This document shows positions 1 through 9,669 of a stretch of DNA of 64,000 nt, piece by piece. Position 1 is the first letter of the stretch, and every line of letters starts with the position of its first letter. The stretch comes from an uncultured Acidobacteriota bacterium (GTDB lineage Bacteria; Acidobacteriota; Terriglobia; Bryobacterales; Bryobacteraceae). The notes under the pieces were generated by a model, which saw only the letters and a program-made list of their open reading frames with translations, made no database searches and was not told where the DNA came from. The DNA is taken from positions 1 through 64,000 of the forward strand of contig CADEFT010000010.1 of NCBI GenBank assembly GCA_902826685.1, in the 5' to 3' direction. The position numbers were made by a program, and so were the translations under genes.

Positions 1-832
1 GCCGTGCCTGCTGCGAGAGCACGGCATGGAGCTTCTTGATGACGTCGTCGGGCTCCACGAAGCTCATCTCCAGATCGATCTGCGTGAATTCCGGCTGGCG
101 GTCGGCGCGGAGGTCTTCATCGCGGAAACAGCGGACGATCTGGAAGTAGCGCTCGAAGCCGGAGACCATCAGCAGCTGCTTGAAGATCTGCGGCGATTGC
201 GGCAGCGCGTAGAACAGGCCGGGCTGGACGCGGCAGGGTACCAGGAAGTCGCGCGCGCCTTCAGGCGTCGAGCGCGTCATGAACGGCGTTTCGATTTCCA
301 GAAATCCTTGGGAACACAAAAACTGCCGCACCGCGAAGCTGACCTTCGACCTCAGAATAATGTTCTTCTGCATCTGCGGCCGGCGCAGATCGACGTAGCG
401 GTACTTGAGCCGCACATCCTCGGCGATCTCGGCGAATTCGTCCATCGGAAACGGCGGGACGCGGCTTTCGTTGAGGATCCAGACCTTCTCGGCGACCAGC
501 TCGACTTCACCGGTCTCGATGTTGGCGTTGACCGTCTCGGGGGAACGTTTGGCCACCACGCCTTCCACCGCGATGACATATTCGGATCGCAGTTGCTCGG
601 CTTTGCGATGGGTGGCTTCATCGGAGCCGTGGAAAACCACCTGAGTCACACCGTCGCGGTCGCGCAAGTGGATGAAGACGACCGCGCCCAAGTCCCGCCG
701 GCGATGGACCCAACCCATCACCAGCGCGCGATTGCCGGCGTCCGAGGCCCGCAGTTGGCCGCAGCTATGCGTGCGGCGCAGGTCGCCCAGAAAGTCCAGT
801 GGAACCGCCGTCTTCTGCTCAGTGTTTTCCAT
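1..832 (-). CDS. aspS: Aspartyl-tRNA synthetase, N-terminal part (runs off left edge)
   Basis: Cytoplasmic class II synthetase that charges tRNA-Asp. The reverse strand encodes an OB-fold anticodon-binding domain ([10 protein letters not shown], then [13 protein letters not shown]), the bacterial flipping-loop sequence [12 protein letters not shown], the [11 protein letters not shown] stretch and motif 2 ([18 protein letters not shown]). About 277 codons are visible; the C-terminal part lies outside the window. The ATG at 832 overlaps the end of hisS by 14 bases, so the two synthetases are probably co-transcribed and translationally coupled. The residue after RRRD in the anticodon domain is Leu (RDLG), as in discriminating bacterial AspRS, not the His seen in several non-discriminating enzymes; what that means for tRNA-Asn charging is inference. 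Confidence 0.96.
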   Translation of the reverse strand, partial: MENTEQKTAVPLDFLGDLRRTHSCGQLRASDAGNRALVMGWVHRRRDLGAVVFIHLRDRDGVTQVVFHGSDEATHRKAEQLRSEYVIAVEGVVAKRSPETVNANIETGEVELVAEKVWILNESRVPPFPMDEFAEIAEDVRLKYRYVDLRRPQMQKNIILRSKVSFAVRQFLCSQGFLEIETPFMTRSTPEGARDFLVPCRVQPGLFYALPQSPQIFKQLLMVSGFERYFQIVRCFRDEDLRADRQPEFTQIDLEMSFVEPDDVIKKLHAVLSQQAR

Positions 833-2072
833 AAAATCGTTCCGCGAGTTGTTCGCGCGTCACCGTCTCCTGTTCGCCGGTCGCCATATTCTTCAGGGCA
901 TAGGCGCCGGACTCCATCTCATTGTCGCCAACAATCAGCGTGTAGCGCGCGCCGGTCTTGTTGGCGGTTTCGAGGACGCGCTTGAGTTTCCCTTCAAAGG
1001 CCAGTTCCACCACGGCGCCGCCTCGGCGCAACTCGCGCGCCAGCAGTGTCGAATGGCGCAGCGCCGCTTCGCCCATGGGCGCGATGAAGAGATCGATGGA
1101 TCCCTTCATCAGACCGGGATGCGTCTCTTCCACCGTCATCACCAGCCGGTCTTCGCCGATCGAAAAGCCGATGCCGGGGGCGGGCACCTTCGAGCCCAAC
1201 GCTTCCGCCAGACCGTCATAACGGCCGCCGCCCAGAACCGAGTTCTGCGCGCCCAAGGCTCCGTGCACGACTTCGAACGTCGTGCGCGTGTAATAGTCGA
1301 GACCGCGGACCAGGCGGGGCCGGACCTCGTACCCGATGCCCCGCTCGTCCAGGTGCGAGCGGACCGAAGCGAAGTGCGTGCGGCAGGTCTCGCACAAGTA
1401 GTCGAGAATCGACGGCAGCTTCTCGATCGCCGGCTGATCCTCGGGTGCCTTGCAATCGAGCACGCGCAGGGGATTGGTTCCGGCGCGCCGCTGGCAATCG
1501 TTGCACATGCCCGCGGCCACGTCCTTCAACTGTTCGCGCAGCGCGGCGAGAAACTTCGGACGGCATTCCTTGCAGCCCACGGAATTCAGGATGAGCCGCG
1601 CGCCTTCGAGTCCCGCCTGGCTCAACACTTCCATCACCATCTCGATCAACTCGGCGTCCACGGCCGGCGATTCCGATCCGATCACCTCCGCGCCGATCTG
1701 CGAGAACTGGCGGTAGCGGCCTTTCTGCGGACGCTCGCGGCGGAACATCGGCCCCATGTAGTAGAGCTTTTGCAGGCCGGGCCGCTGGTCGAGGCGATGC
1801 TCGATATAGGAGCGGATGACGCCGGCGGTATTTTCGGGCCGCAGCGTGAGCCGTGTGCCGTCGCGGTCTTCCCAGCTATACATTTCCTTCGAGACGATAT
1901 CGGTGTCTTCGCCCACGCCGCGCGCGAACAGATCCGTCTCTTCGAAGATGGGCGTGCGGATCTCCTGATAGGCGTAGCTTTCCATCACCCGCCGCGCGAC
2001 GCGCTCGACGTGGTTCCACACGGCGCTAGCCGGCGGAAGAATATCCCGCGTGCCTTTGATCGCTCGAATCAA
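819..2072 (-). CDS. hisS: Histidyl-tRNA synthetase
   Basis: Class II synthetase charging tRNA-His, 417 residues, the usual bacterial length. The N-terminus MIRAIKGTRDILPP is canonical for HisRS, motif 2 reads MGPMFRRERPQKGRYRQF, and the histidine signature LVRGLDYYTRTTFEV is present, followed by an anticodon-binding C-terminal domain. The start is a TTG at 2072, supported by that conserved N-terminus. Its first bases overlap the stop of the upstream carbonic-anhydrase-like gene as TTGA, and an AGGGA-like ribosome site lies about 13 bases before it, so translation is probably coupled. aspS follows with a 14-base overlap. An internal Cys cluster (KECRP, CNDCQRR, CETC) resembles those of several bacterial HisRS proteins. 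Confidence 0.96.
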   Translation of the reverse strand: MIRAIKGTRDILPPASAVWNHVERVARRVMESYAYQEIRTPIFEETDLFARGVGEDTDIVSKEMYSWEDRDGTRLTLRPENTAGVIRSYIEHRLDQRPGLQKLYYMGPMFRRERPQKGRYRQFSQIGAEVIGSESPAVDAELIEMVMEVLSQAGLEGARLILNSVGCKECRPKFLAALREQLKDVAAGMCNDCQRRAGTNPLRVLDCKAPEDQPAIEKLPSILDYLCETCRTHFASVRSHLDERGIGYEVRPRLVRGLDYYTRTTFEVVHGALGAQNSVLGGGRYDGLAEALGSKVPAPGIGFSIGEDRLVMTVEETHPGLMKGSIDLFIAPMGEAALRHSTLLARELRRGGAVVELAFEGKLKRVLETANKTGARYTLIVGDNEMESGAYALKNMATGEQETVTREQLAERFYGKH

Positions 2073-2584
2073 TTCGGTTCTTCCCTGTATTGGCCGGCGA
2101 GTTCCACGTAATGCCCGGCGTTGAGTTTGAAGCGCTGCTTCTCTTCGTCCGAGACTTCGCGGCGCACCTTGCCTGGCACGCCCATGACGAGGCTTCCGGG
2201 CGGAATTTCAGCGCCCTCGGGAACCACGGCACCGGCCGCAATGACCGAGCCGGCTCCGATGCGCGCGCCATTCAGTACCACGGCGGCGATGCCGACGACG
2301 CAGTCCTGCTCCACGGTGCAGCCGTGCAGAACGACGGAATGGCCGATGGTGACGCGATCGCCCAGGGTGAGTGGAAAGCCGTCGCGATCGACGTGCAGAA
2401 CGCTGTTGTCCTGGATGTTGGTCTCATTGCCGATGCGGATCCAATTGACGTCGCCGCGGATGGTGGCGTTCGGCCAGACGCTGGACCGTTCGCCGATGTG
2501 GACATCGCCGATCACCTGCGCGCTGAAATCGATGTAGCTGGAAGGAGCAACCTGCGGCCGCTTGCCCCCGAAGGAACGAATCAT
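2069..2584 (-). CDS. Gamma-carbonic-anhydrase-like left-handed beta-helix protein
   Basis: A 171-residue hexapeptide-repeat protein of the gamma-CA/PaaY/YrdA group. Repeats such as VIGDVHIGERSSVWPNATIRG and ARIGAGSVIAAGAVV fold as a left-handed beta helix. The three histidines expected to bind metal are visible in VLHVD and IGHSVVLHG. Family members are trimeric metal proteins; some hydrate CO2 and many have no assigned substrate, so activity here is inferred. It starts with ATG at 2584 and its stop overlaps the hisS TTG. It appears to be the first gene of the operon with hisS and aspS; a possible extended -10 (TGCTAGCAT on the minus strand) lies some 40 bases upstream. Confidence 0.9.
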   Translation of the reverse strand: MIRSFGGKRPQVAPSSYIDFSAQVIGDVHIGERSSVWPNATIRGDVNWIRIGNETNIQDNSVLHVDRDGFPLTLGDRVTIGHSVVLHGCTVEQDCVVGIAAVVLNGARIGAGSVIAAGAVVPEGAEIPPGSLVMGVPGKVRREVSDEEKQRFKLNAGHYVELAGQYREEPN

Positions 2585-2635
2585 AGCTTCTGAAAATCGC
2601 CTGCGAAGTAAACCTCTAATGCTAGCACGCGATGG

Positions 2636-2803
2636 TTATTCGGACCGCAGCGCGGCGAGCAGCGGGCTCCTGAGCGCGGCTCGAACGGCGGCGAAGGAAG
2701 CCGCCACTATGGCCGGAAAGACAGCGAGAATGAGGCCCGCCGTGGCCGCCAGCGGAAGGCGTCCGTGCTCGATCAGAGCCGGGACGATGGCCAGCGCGCA
2801 CGG
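2636..2803 (-). repeat. Diverged extra copy of the permease gene 3' end
   Basis: This 168-base segment directly follows the permease stop codon and repeats the last 168 bases of that gene, including the TAA (2636-2638 matches 2804-2806). Read in the same frame it encodes a permease-like C-terminus (PALIEHGRLPLAAT, then SFAAVRAALRSPLLAALRSE) but has no start codon. About nine residues differ from the intact copy and one codon is missing, so it is an old paralogous tail, not a fresh duplication. It is probably untranslated. Confidence 0.85.
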
Positions 2804-5800
2804 TTATTCGGACCGCAGCGCGGCGAGCAGCGGGCTCTTGAGCGCGGCTCGAACGGCGGCGAAGGAAGCCACCATTCCGGCCAGAAAGACGGCGAGAACG
2901 AGGGCCGCCATGGCCGCGAGCGGAAGGGCGCGTCCGCGCTCGATCAAAGCCGGGGCGATGGCGAGGGCGGCGCACAAGGCACCGGCGGAGAGGCCGGCGG
3001 CGAGCAGCAGGGCATTCTCGGCGACTACCAGCGTCGTGAGTTGTTTCGGCCGATAGCCGACTGCGCGCAGCAGCGCCAGTTCCTTGCGCCGCTCGAGCAC
3101 ATTGCGCAGCAGCACCGCGCCCAGGCCAATCGTGCCCAGTAGCAGGCCGAGCCCGCCGAGCGCCTGGAACGTCGAAAGATAGGCGTTCTCGACGCGGTGG
3201 AATTCATTCAGACGCTCGACCGTGCTTTGCAGATCGAGGCCGTAGTCCGACAGCCGGTCCTCCATCAACTGCGTGATGGCGGACGTCCGGGCCGCGGGTG
3301 CCTGGATGAGGAACAGCCGATAGCCTTGTTCGGCCGCGAAGGCGCGCTTGAAGTTCTCTTCGGAGACGAGCAGTTCGCCTTGAAAGATGGAATCGGCCAG
3401 CGCTCCGGCGATGCGCAGCTTCGCCCCGCCAACTTCGATCTCATCGCCGATGGATTTATGCAACACGTATTGGAGCGAGTTTGCGTCGGCGAACGCCGGG
3501 ATGGTGTCTCCCGGCGCATTCAGCAAGTCCCATCGCGCGCCGCCGGGGAGCGGGAACGTGGCGTTGGCAATCAGCGATGCCGGCACGCCAACCACGCGCG
3601 GATTGCCAGGCGTATAGAGATTGAGACAACTGGCGTCGTCGCCTGGGCGCAGCCGGAGTGGAACGATGCGCGTACCTTCGAGCAACGACTCGGCGCTGGC
3701 CGGGAACGACAACTCCGCGCGGCCCGAAGCCAGGGCGGGGCTGTAGATCACCGGCATCGCCGATTCGCCCACCAGCGCGAAGCCGCCGGTGCCCGGGCGC
3801 CTGGCTGGATCGTTGGAGGCGCCTTCCTGGCGGAACGCCGTCAGCGAGAGAATCAGAAACGTGGCGAAGGCGATGAGCGCGATCGAGAGGATACTGCGGC
3901 CGGGACGATAAGCCGCGTTGCGCAGGCCGAGCTTCCAGACCGTGGTGGGCTCACTCACTCCGCCCGCGATCCAAAGGCGCTGCGCGGCGATGGCGGCGAT
4001 GAGGAACAGCGCGCCGGCACCGAAGAATCCACCGGCTGCGTTCATCCGGCCGGCGAGCGCGGCTCCGAGGCAGGCAAGGCCGAGCAAGCTGCAGACGACC
4101 GCAACGGAACGGGCGCGAGTGACCGAGGCCGCTACGGGCTGCGCCACATTGCCTTGCATCAACGCGCGCGGCGAAGGCGCCCGCAGTTGCCGCACAGTGA
4201 AATAGATCACCGCCAGCGCCGTGAGCATGCCTCCGATGGCACCCGCCGCCAGAGGCAGGGGAGCCAGATGCAGACGCAGCATGGTGGTGCCCACCGCATC
4301 AATCCACCAGGTACGCAGGCCGTAAAGGATCAGACCGGCATAGGCGGCGGCGGCGAGGGCGCCCGCCAGACAGCCGATGGCGGCGAGGATCGCTCCCTCG
4401 CGCAGGAACAGGCCGCTCAGCCGTTCCACCGGAAATCCCAACGCGCGCAGCAGCCCCGCTTCCCGGTAGCGCTGTTCGATGCCGAGCCGGAAGAACAAAC
4501 CCACCAGCAGCAGCGCCGAAACGACGAGAAAGAAACTGAAGTAGATGAAGTATTCGCCGAAATCGGTGGCGCCCCTGGAGGCGGCGAGGCCATCGGCACG
4601 AACGGGAATGAAGCTGAGGCCCATCTGTTGCGGATCGATGCGCGCGCGGAGCGCCCTGGCGAACGCCTCGCGATCGACGCCGCTCACGCGCATGGAGGTG
4701 AGATTGCCGAAGCGGGAGCCCCACAATTGCTGGCCTTTGGCGATCGGAAGGAATGCTTTCGGCGTGGTGCGGTAGCGATCCCAATAATCCTCGTCCTGCT
4801 TGCGGATGCGGTTGAGATCGAGCGGAAACGGCGGGTCCCAATCGTGAATGGTTTTGGCGGCGGTGATGCCTGGATACTCCGGCGCGAAATCGCGATCGGC
4901 CGCCGCGCCGCGTATCGGCACGACGGCGGAGACCGGCATCGCGGCGGAGCGGGTCTCGATGCGGCCATCCTGCCACATGAAATATTCCAGGCTCACGGTG
5001 TCGCCGGGCTTGGCGGCGAGTTCTCGCGCGGTCCAATCGTTCAGTACCAGGCCATCGGCTTGATGCGCCGTGACCAGCGAGTAGGGTACTTCGCGGCCAT
5101 TGGCGCGGAGGGAATTGACCAGATAGGTGAGCACCGGTTCGACTTTGGCCCCAGTTTCCGCGGCCGCGGCGGTGACGGCCTGCTCCAGCGCCGTGTTGAC
5201 GACCATGCCGGAGGTCTCGACCGAGAACTGCCCTTCGAGCGGCTTCAACCGGATACCGAGGTCTTCGAGCGTGGCGCGCTTCAGTTGTTCCGCACTGCCG
5301 CCGGCGCCGATGAGCACAACGTTCGCTTTGCCGGGCTGCTGCAACTCGCGCTGCAGGCGGGCGAGCGGGACGAACAGAGCCCGAATGCGGCCCTGGCGCG
5401 GGCGCAGCGCGAATTCGCCCAGCGACTCCACGGGCAGAACTTTCCCCGCCGTGAAGCGCACGGAGCGGACGCTTTCTTCCTTTCGCCCATGCAGCGACTC
5501 CAGGGGCACCTCGGATGGTTTATCGAGACGCAGCAGGATGGCGTCGCCTTCGGCGGCGGCCAGCTCTTCGCTGAGCGCTGGGCTCAAGCGGGCGCCGCGC
5601 GCGGTGGGCGCCTCGCCCGCCAACGCCACGCCGTGAAATTTCCAGAAATCCTCATCGACGCCGTAGACTGCGACTTTCGAGGCCGCGCGGCCGTTTGTAT
5701 GCGTTACCACCCCTTCCACGGCGATCATGGCGTAAGCGGCGGAGGGACCGAGATCGCCGGCCAGCGCGGCGCGGAAAAAGCCGGTGCCCGCGACGATGCT

Positions 5801-5974
5801 GTCGGTACGGCCCAGTCTTCCGAGAACCAGTTCGCGCAAACTGGAGCGCACCGAATCGCCTACCAACAGCGCTCCGGCCAGTACGGCGACCGCCGTGGCG
5901 ACGCCCAGAACCACGGCGAGATTGGTGCGCCAGTAGTAGGCCAGGTTGCGCCACAGAAGCGTGGAAAGGCTCAT
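2804..5974 (-). CDS. Large ABC transporter permease with two FtsX domains
   Basis: Inner-membrane subunit of an ABC exporter of the LolCE/MacB/YbbP superfamily, 1056 residues, as in permeases carrying two fused FtsX units. Visible parts: an N-terminal membrane segment (NLAVVLGVATAVAVLAGALL, about residues 18-37), a large periplasmic region, a first FtsX bundle beginning at YFIYFSFFLVVSALLLVGLFF near residue 475, further membrane segments near 555-660, a second periplasmic region, and a C-terminal FtsX bundle ending in the coupling sequence ERRKELALLRAVGY and the last helices. The ATPase gene lies four bases upstream in the same operon. The substrate is unknown; lipoprotein or lipid extraction is usual for the fold. 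Confidence 0.93.
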   Translation of the reverse strand: MSLSTLLWRNLAYYWRTNLAVVLGVATAVAVLAGALLVGDSVRSSLRELVLGRLGRTDSIVAGTGFFRAALAGDLGPSAAYAMIAVEGVVTHTNGRAASKVAVYGVDEDFWKFHGVALAGEAPTARGARLSPALSEELAAAEGDAILLRLDKPSEVPLESLHGRKEESVRSVRFTAGKVLPVESLGEFALRPRQGRIRALFVPLARLQRELQQPGKANVVLIGAGGSAEQLKRATLEDLGIRLKPLEGQFSVETSGMVVNTALEQAVTAAAAETGAKVEPVLTYLVNSLRANGREVPYSLVTAHQADGLVLNDWTARELAAKPGDTVSLEYFMWQDGRIETRSAAMPVSAVVPIRGAAADRDFAPEYPGITAAKTIHDWDPPFPLDLNRIRKQDEDYWDRYRTTPKAFLPIAKGQQLWGSRFGNLTSMRVSGVDREAFARALRARIDPQQMGLSFIPVRADGLAASRGATDFGEYFIYFSFFLVVSALLLVGLFFRLGIEQRYREAGLLRALGFPVERLSGLFLREGAILAAIGCLAGALAAAAYAGLILYGLRTWWIDAVGTTMLRLHLAPLPLAAGAIGGMLTALAVIYFTVRQLRAPSPRALMQGNVAQPVAASVTRARSVAVVCSLLGLACLGAALAGRMNAAGGFFGAGALFLIAAIAAQRLWIAGGVSEPTTVWKLGLRNAAYRPGRSILSIALIAFATFLILSLTAFRQEGASNDPARRPGTGGFALVGESAMPVIYSPALASGRAELSFPASAESLLEGTRIVPLRLRPGDDASCLNLYTPGNPRVVGVPASLIANATFPLPGGARWDLLNAPGDTIPAFADANSLQYVLHKSIGDEIEVGGAKLRIAGALADSIFQGELLVSEENFKRAFAAEQGYRLFLIQAPAARTSAITQLMEDRLSDYGLDLQSTVERLNEFHRVENAYLSTFQALGGLGLLLGTIGLGAVLLRNVLERRKELALLRAVGYRPKQLTTLVVAENALLLAAGLSAGALCAALAIAPALIERGRALPLAAMAALVLAVFLAGMVASFAAVRAALKSPLLAALRSE

Positions 5975-5977
5975 GGC

Positions 5978-6640
5978 TCAGCGTACCCGAAGGCTGCTTT
6001 CGTGCATCTCGAGGCGCTTGGGAAAGCGTGCGGCCAGATCGGGGCTGTGGGTCACGACAACGACCATCATGTCCTTTGGCAAGGCTGAAAGCAGATCCGC
6101 CACCGTGTCGGCCGATTTGCGGTCGAGATTGCCGGTGGGTTCGTCGCACAGCAGTAGCGCGGGCTGGCGGATCAAAGCACGGGCCAGGGCGGCACGCTGT
6201 TTCTCACCACCGGAAAGCTCGCCGGGCTTGTGAGCGAGCCTGTTTGAAAGCCCCACCTGATCGAGCAACCGGCGGGCGCGCTGTTGGGTATCGTCCGAGG
6301 GCGTGCCGTCCACCAAGGCCGGAGTGAGCACGTTTTCGAGAACGCTCAACTGAGGCAGCAGGCAGTGATCCTGAAACAGGAAGCCGATGTTGCGGTTGCG
6401 CCAGGCGGCCTGGCGCGCTTCGTCGAGTGCGTACGGATTCTCGCCATCGAGCGTTACGGTGCCGGCGCTTGGCGCTTCCAACCCGCCCAGGATATAGAGC
6501 AGCGTGCTCTTGCCGCTGCCCGATGGACCCATGATGGAAACCGCTTCGCCGGGCGCGAGGGTGAGCGAAACGTCTTTTAGGATGCCGACGCTGACCGGCC
6601 CCGCCGTGTAGGACTTCGCGATGTTCCGTGCTTCCAGCAA
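5978..6640 (-). CDS. ABC transporter ATP-binding protein (LolD/MacB type)
   Basis: Cytoplasmic ATPase of 220 residues. It has Walker A (GPSGSGKST, residues 38-46), a Q-loop (FLFQDHCLLPQLSVLENV), the signature LSGGEKQRAALARAL, Walker B with LLLCDEPTGNLD and an H-loop (VVTHS). The GNLD sequence after Walker B is typical of LolD/MacB/FtsE-like ATPases that drive FtsX-domain permeases. The permease gene starts three bases beyond its stop, so the two form an exporter unit. The heme-lipoprotein gene upstream ends only five bases before this ATG, suggesting one transcript from about 9616 down to 2804. Confidence 0.95.
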   Translation of the reverse strand: MLEARNIAKSYTAGPVSVGILKDVSLTLAPGEAVSIMGPSGSGKSTLLYILGGLEAPSAGTVTLDGENPYALDEARQAAWRNRNIGFLFQDHCLLPQLSVLENVLTPALVDGTPSDDTQQRARRLLDQVGLSNRLAHKPGELSGGEKQRAALARALIRQPALLLCDEPTGNLDRKSADTVADLLSALPKDMMVVVVTHSPDLAARFPKRLEMHESSLRVR

Positions 6641-6645
6641 TTGGT

Positions 6646-9612
6646 TTACGGCGTCCCCCGCAGGTAAGCGATCAGATCGGCCATCTGCTGTTTGTTAATC
6701 GAAGACTCGAGATCTTCGGGCATCAGGGAGATGGAAGAGGCGCGCACTTCCGTTACATTGGACCGCAGAATGACGTCGTCGCTCTCTTCGCTGCCGCCGC
6801 GCAGCGTGATGATTGTCGGCGTCTCATTGGCGATCACGCCGTCATGCATGCGCCCGTCCTTGGTGGTGATGACGTAGTTGGTGTAGCGCGGTTCGATGGA
6901 GTAGCTGGGGTTGAGGATCGAGGTGACCAGTTCTTCCTTGGTCTTGTTGTTGATGCCCGACAGATCGGGTCCCACGCGGCCGCCCTGTTTGCGCGGCATG
7001 TGGCACTTGGCGCAATTGTCGTCGAAGACTTTGCGTCCGCGTTCGACGTTGCCGGCGAGAGTGGTCGATTCGCGATAGCTTTCGACGACCTTGCCGCGGT
7101 CGCCTGCCTTGGCGGCGAAGAGTTTTTTGGCACGGTCGCCCACCTGCTCCATCAGGCGGGCGCGGGCGGCCACCTCAATCGCGCTGGCTTCGATGCTGCC
7201 CTGTTCGACGGCATCGAGCAAGGCGGGGATACGCTTCTGCACGCCGAGCATGGCCGCCACGGCCTTGGTGCGCGCTTCGGGCGAATAGCTGCGCCAGTAT
7301 TTGAGCAGCGTGCCGGAGACTTTGGCGTCGTCAAAGGCAGCCAGCGCCTCGACGGCCGCCGCCTGCACTTCCGGTGCGGGATTGGCGGCAAGGATTTTAT
7401 CCACCAGCGGAACGACTTTGGCCGCGTCGCCGCCGCGCAGCGCCCGTACGGCGCGCACCCGTACCGGCAGTGGCGTGGCGGCGGCTTCCGCCTCTTGCGA
7501 CGCGCGCTCGATCAGTTGCTTCAACTCGAAGTAGCGCGCCACTTCCCAGGCCGAATTGCGAACGGGCTCCGACGAGCTGGCGAGGAATTTGGCGAGGGGC
7601 GCTTCCACCAAAGGAGCTTGCACGCGTCCGGCCGCCGCCAGACGCAGACCGCGCGCCATGCCGTCGAGAGCCGTCTCCGGCGCGGGCAGTTTCTCGGCGA
7701 GCGTGAGCGCCTGGGCCAACTCCGCCGGATTGCGCCGCGACCCGATGAGCGACATCAGCTCCGGCGCCATCGCCGTGGCATTGCGGCTCATCAGGCTCTT
7801 GAGAAAATCGAGCGGCTGGCCGCTGGCGGAGCTGAGAATGGCGATGCGGAACCAACGGTCTTCGCCGTGCTTGGCGGCAAGGCCCGCCAGCGCCTCCATT
7901 ACTTTGGGGCTTTTCATGTTGCCCGCGGTGAGCGCGGCCTGGAATTGCACGCGCGGCTCCGCATCGGCGATTTTGGCGGTGACGGCATCGTTCAGGCGCG
8001 GCAGAAACCCTTCGGCCATCCGGATAGCCTGTTCGCGGACGCCGGCGTGGGCGTCCTTGAGCGCCGCTTCCACCTGCACGGCTTCAAGCGAGCCCAAACC
8101 TTCGAGCATCCACAGCGCGTGGGCCCGCGCCTCGGGTGAAGTGGATTTGGCCGCCATCTCTTTCAACTGCGCTACTACGGACCGGTCCTGCCGTTCGAGC
8201 AGCAGCCGCTGCGCGGTGAGACGATGCCAGCCGTTGTCGTGTTCGAACAGCTTCACCAGCTCGGCCGAAGCGAGAGCGCCGAGCTTGACGTTATTGTTGC
8301 GTTGGTGGCGCGGCGTATTCGGCGCGATGCGGTAGATGCGGCCCATCGTGTCGCCGGCGTAGAAATCCATGCCCTTCTTGATCTCGTCGGGGATGGATTC
8401 GGGCGTTTCGATGAACTCGCGATAGATGTCGGTGAAATAGAGATTGCCGTCGGGCGCATTGGCGAAATTGCAGGGGCGGAACCAGACGTCGGTGGAAGCG
8501 AGAAACTCCACATTCTCCTTGGCCGCCTTGGCGGTGAAGGTGACGCCGCTCGGTGTCAGCACGTCGCGGCGGATGAGATTACCGTTGACGTCGCCGGTGA
8601 AGATGGAACCTACGTACGAGGAAGGGAAGGCATCGCCCGTGTATACCGTGCTGCCGGAGGCGGCGGTGATGAAGCCGAACACATGCTCCACGCGATCGAG
8701 CTTGTTTTCGTTGTAACGCTGCTGCCGCAGCTTGGTGCGTTCCTGGCGCCAGGCTTGCGGCTTGGTGAGTGGATAGACGGGAACCGAGGGACCGGCGTTG
8801 TCGTAAAGATTCTGCGAGACCGCGCCCACCTGCAGGAAAGGCGCCCGTGCCAGATATTGCATGGGGACCACGGCGTGGCGCAGGTGAATCGTATTCTGCG
8901 TCAGAAAGCGGTTGCCCCAGTTGTCGAATGTCATGCCGAACTGCGTGGGCCCGGAGGCGGGCTCGAAATTACCGCGCACCGGGTGAAAACGGAAATCCGA
9001 TCCGCGCGCCATGATCGAACCGAGCTTCGGATTTTTTGGCGAAGTGATGGTGCCATCGCGTCCTTCATTGGCGGCGTAGACCCAGTTGTCGAGCCCCAGG
9101 CGCAGATTGGTGATGCGGGCCTCGTGATTCACTTTCGGGAAACCGGTGTAGAGCACTTCCTTGACGTCGGCTTTGCCGTCGCCGTCGGAATCCTTCATGT
9201 ACCAGATGTCGGGCGCGCTGGTGACGATCAGACCGCCCTTCCAGGGCATCAGGCCGCTGACGGCCAGGACCTGATCGGCGAAGATGGTTGTTTTTTCGAA
9301 CTTACCGTCGCCATCTGAGTCTTCGAGCAATCGGATGCGGGAACGCGCGGGCTTACCGGCCGGGGGATCGTCGGGATAGTCGCGCATCTCGGCGACATAG
9401 AGGCGGCCGTTCTCATCCCATGCCATTTCGACGGGATCCATCACGTCGGGCTCGACGGCATAGGCTTCGATGTGAAAATCCTCGCTGAGCTTCATGGCGC
9501 CAATGGAATCGGCGGGTGGAAGCGCCTTGGCCGGCCCGGTGCGTTCGGGGGCGCTGGAGCAGGAAATTGCCAGAAAGAGGAAGACAATACTGGCGCAGTA
9601 ACGGAAGGTCAT
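6646..9612 (-). CDS. PVC-type heme-binding lipoprotein: propeller, HEAT repeats, cytochrome c
   Basis: An exported lipoprotein of 988 residues. The ATG at 9612 gives a lipoprotein signal with lipobox LAISC; the open frame continues further upstream but would overlap the divergent gene at 9670, so it is ignored. Residues about 45-500 form a soluble dehydrogenase-like beta propeller of the membrane-bound dehydrogenase type (TIGR02604-like), with two DSDGDGK calcium-type loops. Alpha-helical HEAT-like repeats follow to about 820. The C-terminal domain (TIGR02603-like) holds the heme site CAKCH followed by GPDLSGI. The family is abundant in Planctomycetes, Verrucomicrobia and Acidobacteria and is presumed to oxidise sugars or polyols in the periplasm; the substrate is unknown. 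A -10-like TATACT lies at 9623-9628. Confidence 0.93.
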   Translation of the reverse strand: MTFRYCASIVFLFLAISCSSAPERTGPAKALPPADSIGAMKLSEDFHIEAYAVEPDVMDPVEMAWDENGRLYVAEMRDYPDDPPAGKPARSRIRLLEDSDGDGKFEKTTIFADQVLAVSGLMPWKGGLIVTSAPDIWYMKDSDGDGKADVKEVLYTGFPKVNHEARITNLRLGLDNWVYAANEGRDGTITSPKNPKLGSIMARGSDFRFHPVRGNFEPASGPTQFGMTFDNWGNRFLTQNTIHLRHAVVPMQYLARAPFLQVGAVSQNLYDNAGPSVPVYPLTKPQAWRQERTKLRQQRYNENKLDRVEHVFGFITAASGSTVYTGDAFPSSYVGSIFTGDVNGNLIRRDVLTPSGVTFTAKAAKENVEFLASTDVWFRPCNFANAPDGNLYFTDIYREFIETPESIPDEIKKGMDFYAGDTMGRIYRIAPNTPRHQRNNNVKLGALASAELVKLFEHDNGWHRLTAQRLLLERQDRSVVAQLKEMAAKSTSPEARAHALWMLEGLGSLEAVQVEAALKDAHAGVREQAIRMAEGFLPRLNDAVTAKIADAEPRVQFQAALTAGNMKSPKVMEALAGLAAKHGEDRWFRIAILSSASGQPLDFLKSLMSRNATAMAPELMSLIGSRRNPAELAQALTLAEKLPAPETALDGMARGLRLAAAGRVQAPLVEAPLAKFLASSSEPVRNSAWEVARYFELKQLIERASQEAEAAATPLPVRVRAVRALRGGDAAKVVPLVDKILAANPAPEVQAAAVEALAAFDDAKVSGTLLKYWRSYSPEARTKAVAAMLGVQKRIPALLDAVEQGSIEASAIEVAARARLMEQVGDRAKKLFAAKAGDRGKVVESYRESTTLAGNVERGRKVFDDNCAKCHMPRKQGGRVGPDLSGINNKTKEELVTSILNPSYSIEPRYTNYVITTKDGRMHDGVIANETPTIITLRGGSEESDDVILRSNVTEVRASSISLMPEDLESSINKQQMADLIAYLRGTP

Positions 9613-9622
9613 TGTTCGTTTT

Positions 9623-9628
9623 AGTATA
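9623..9628 (-). promoter_or_regulatory. Probable -10 box of the heme-lipoprotein/ABC operon
   Basis: Minus-strand TATACT ends ten bases before the ATG at 9612. A transcript would begin only a few bases upstream of the start codon, so the mRNA would be almost leaderless. No convincing -35 hexamer is visible. Confidence 0.5.
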
Positions 9629-9669
9629 TCCGCCCTGCACGCGGCCGATCCCGGCTCCGTCATATTCAC

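Noticed and set aside
3197..6088. Plus-strand 963-residue open frame across the permease and ATPase genes
   Set aside because: It is the antisense shadow of the permease: composition is Arg/Gln/Gly-rich with no domain, and GC-rich third positions keep the opposite frame open.
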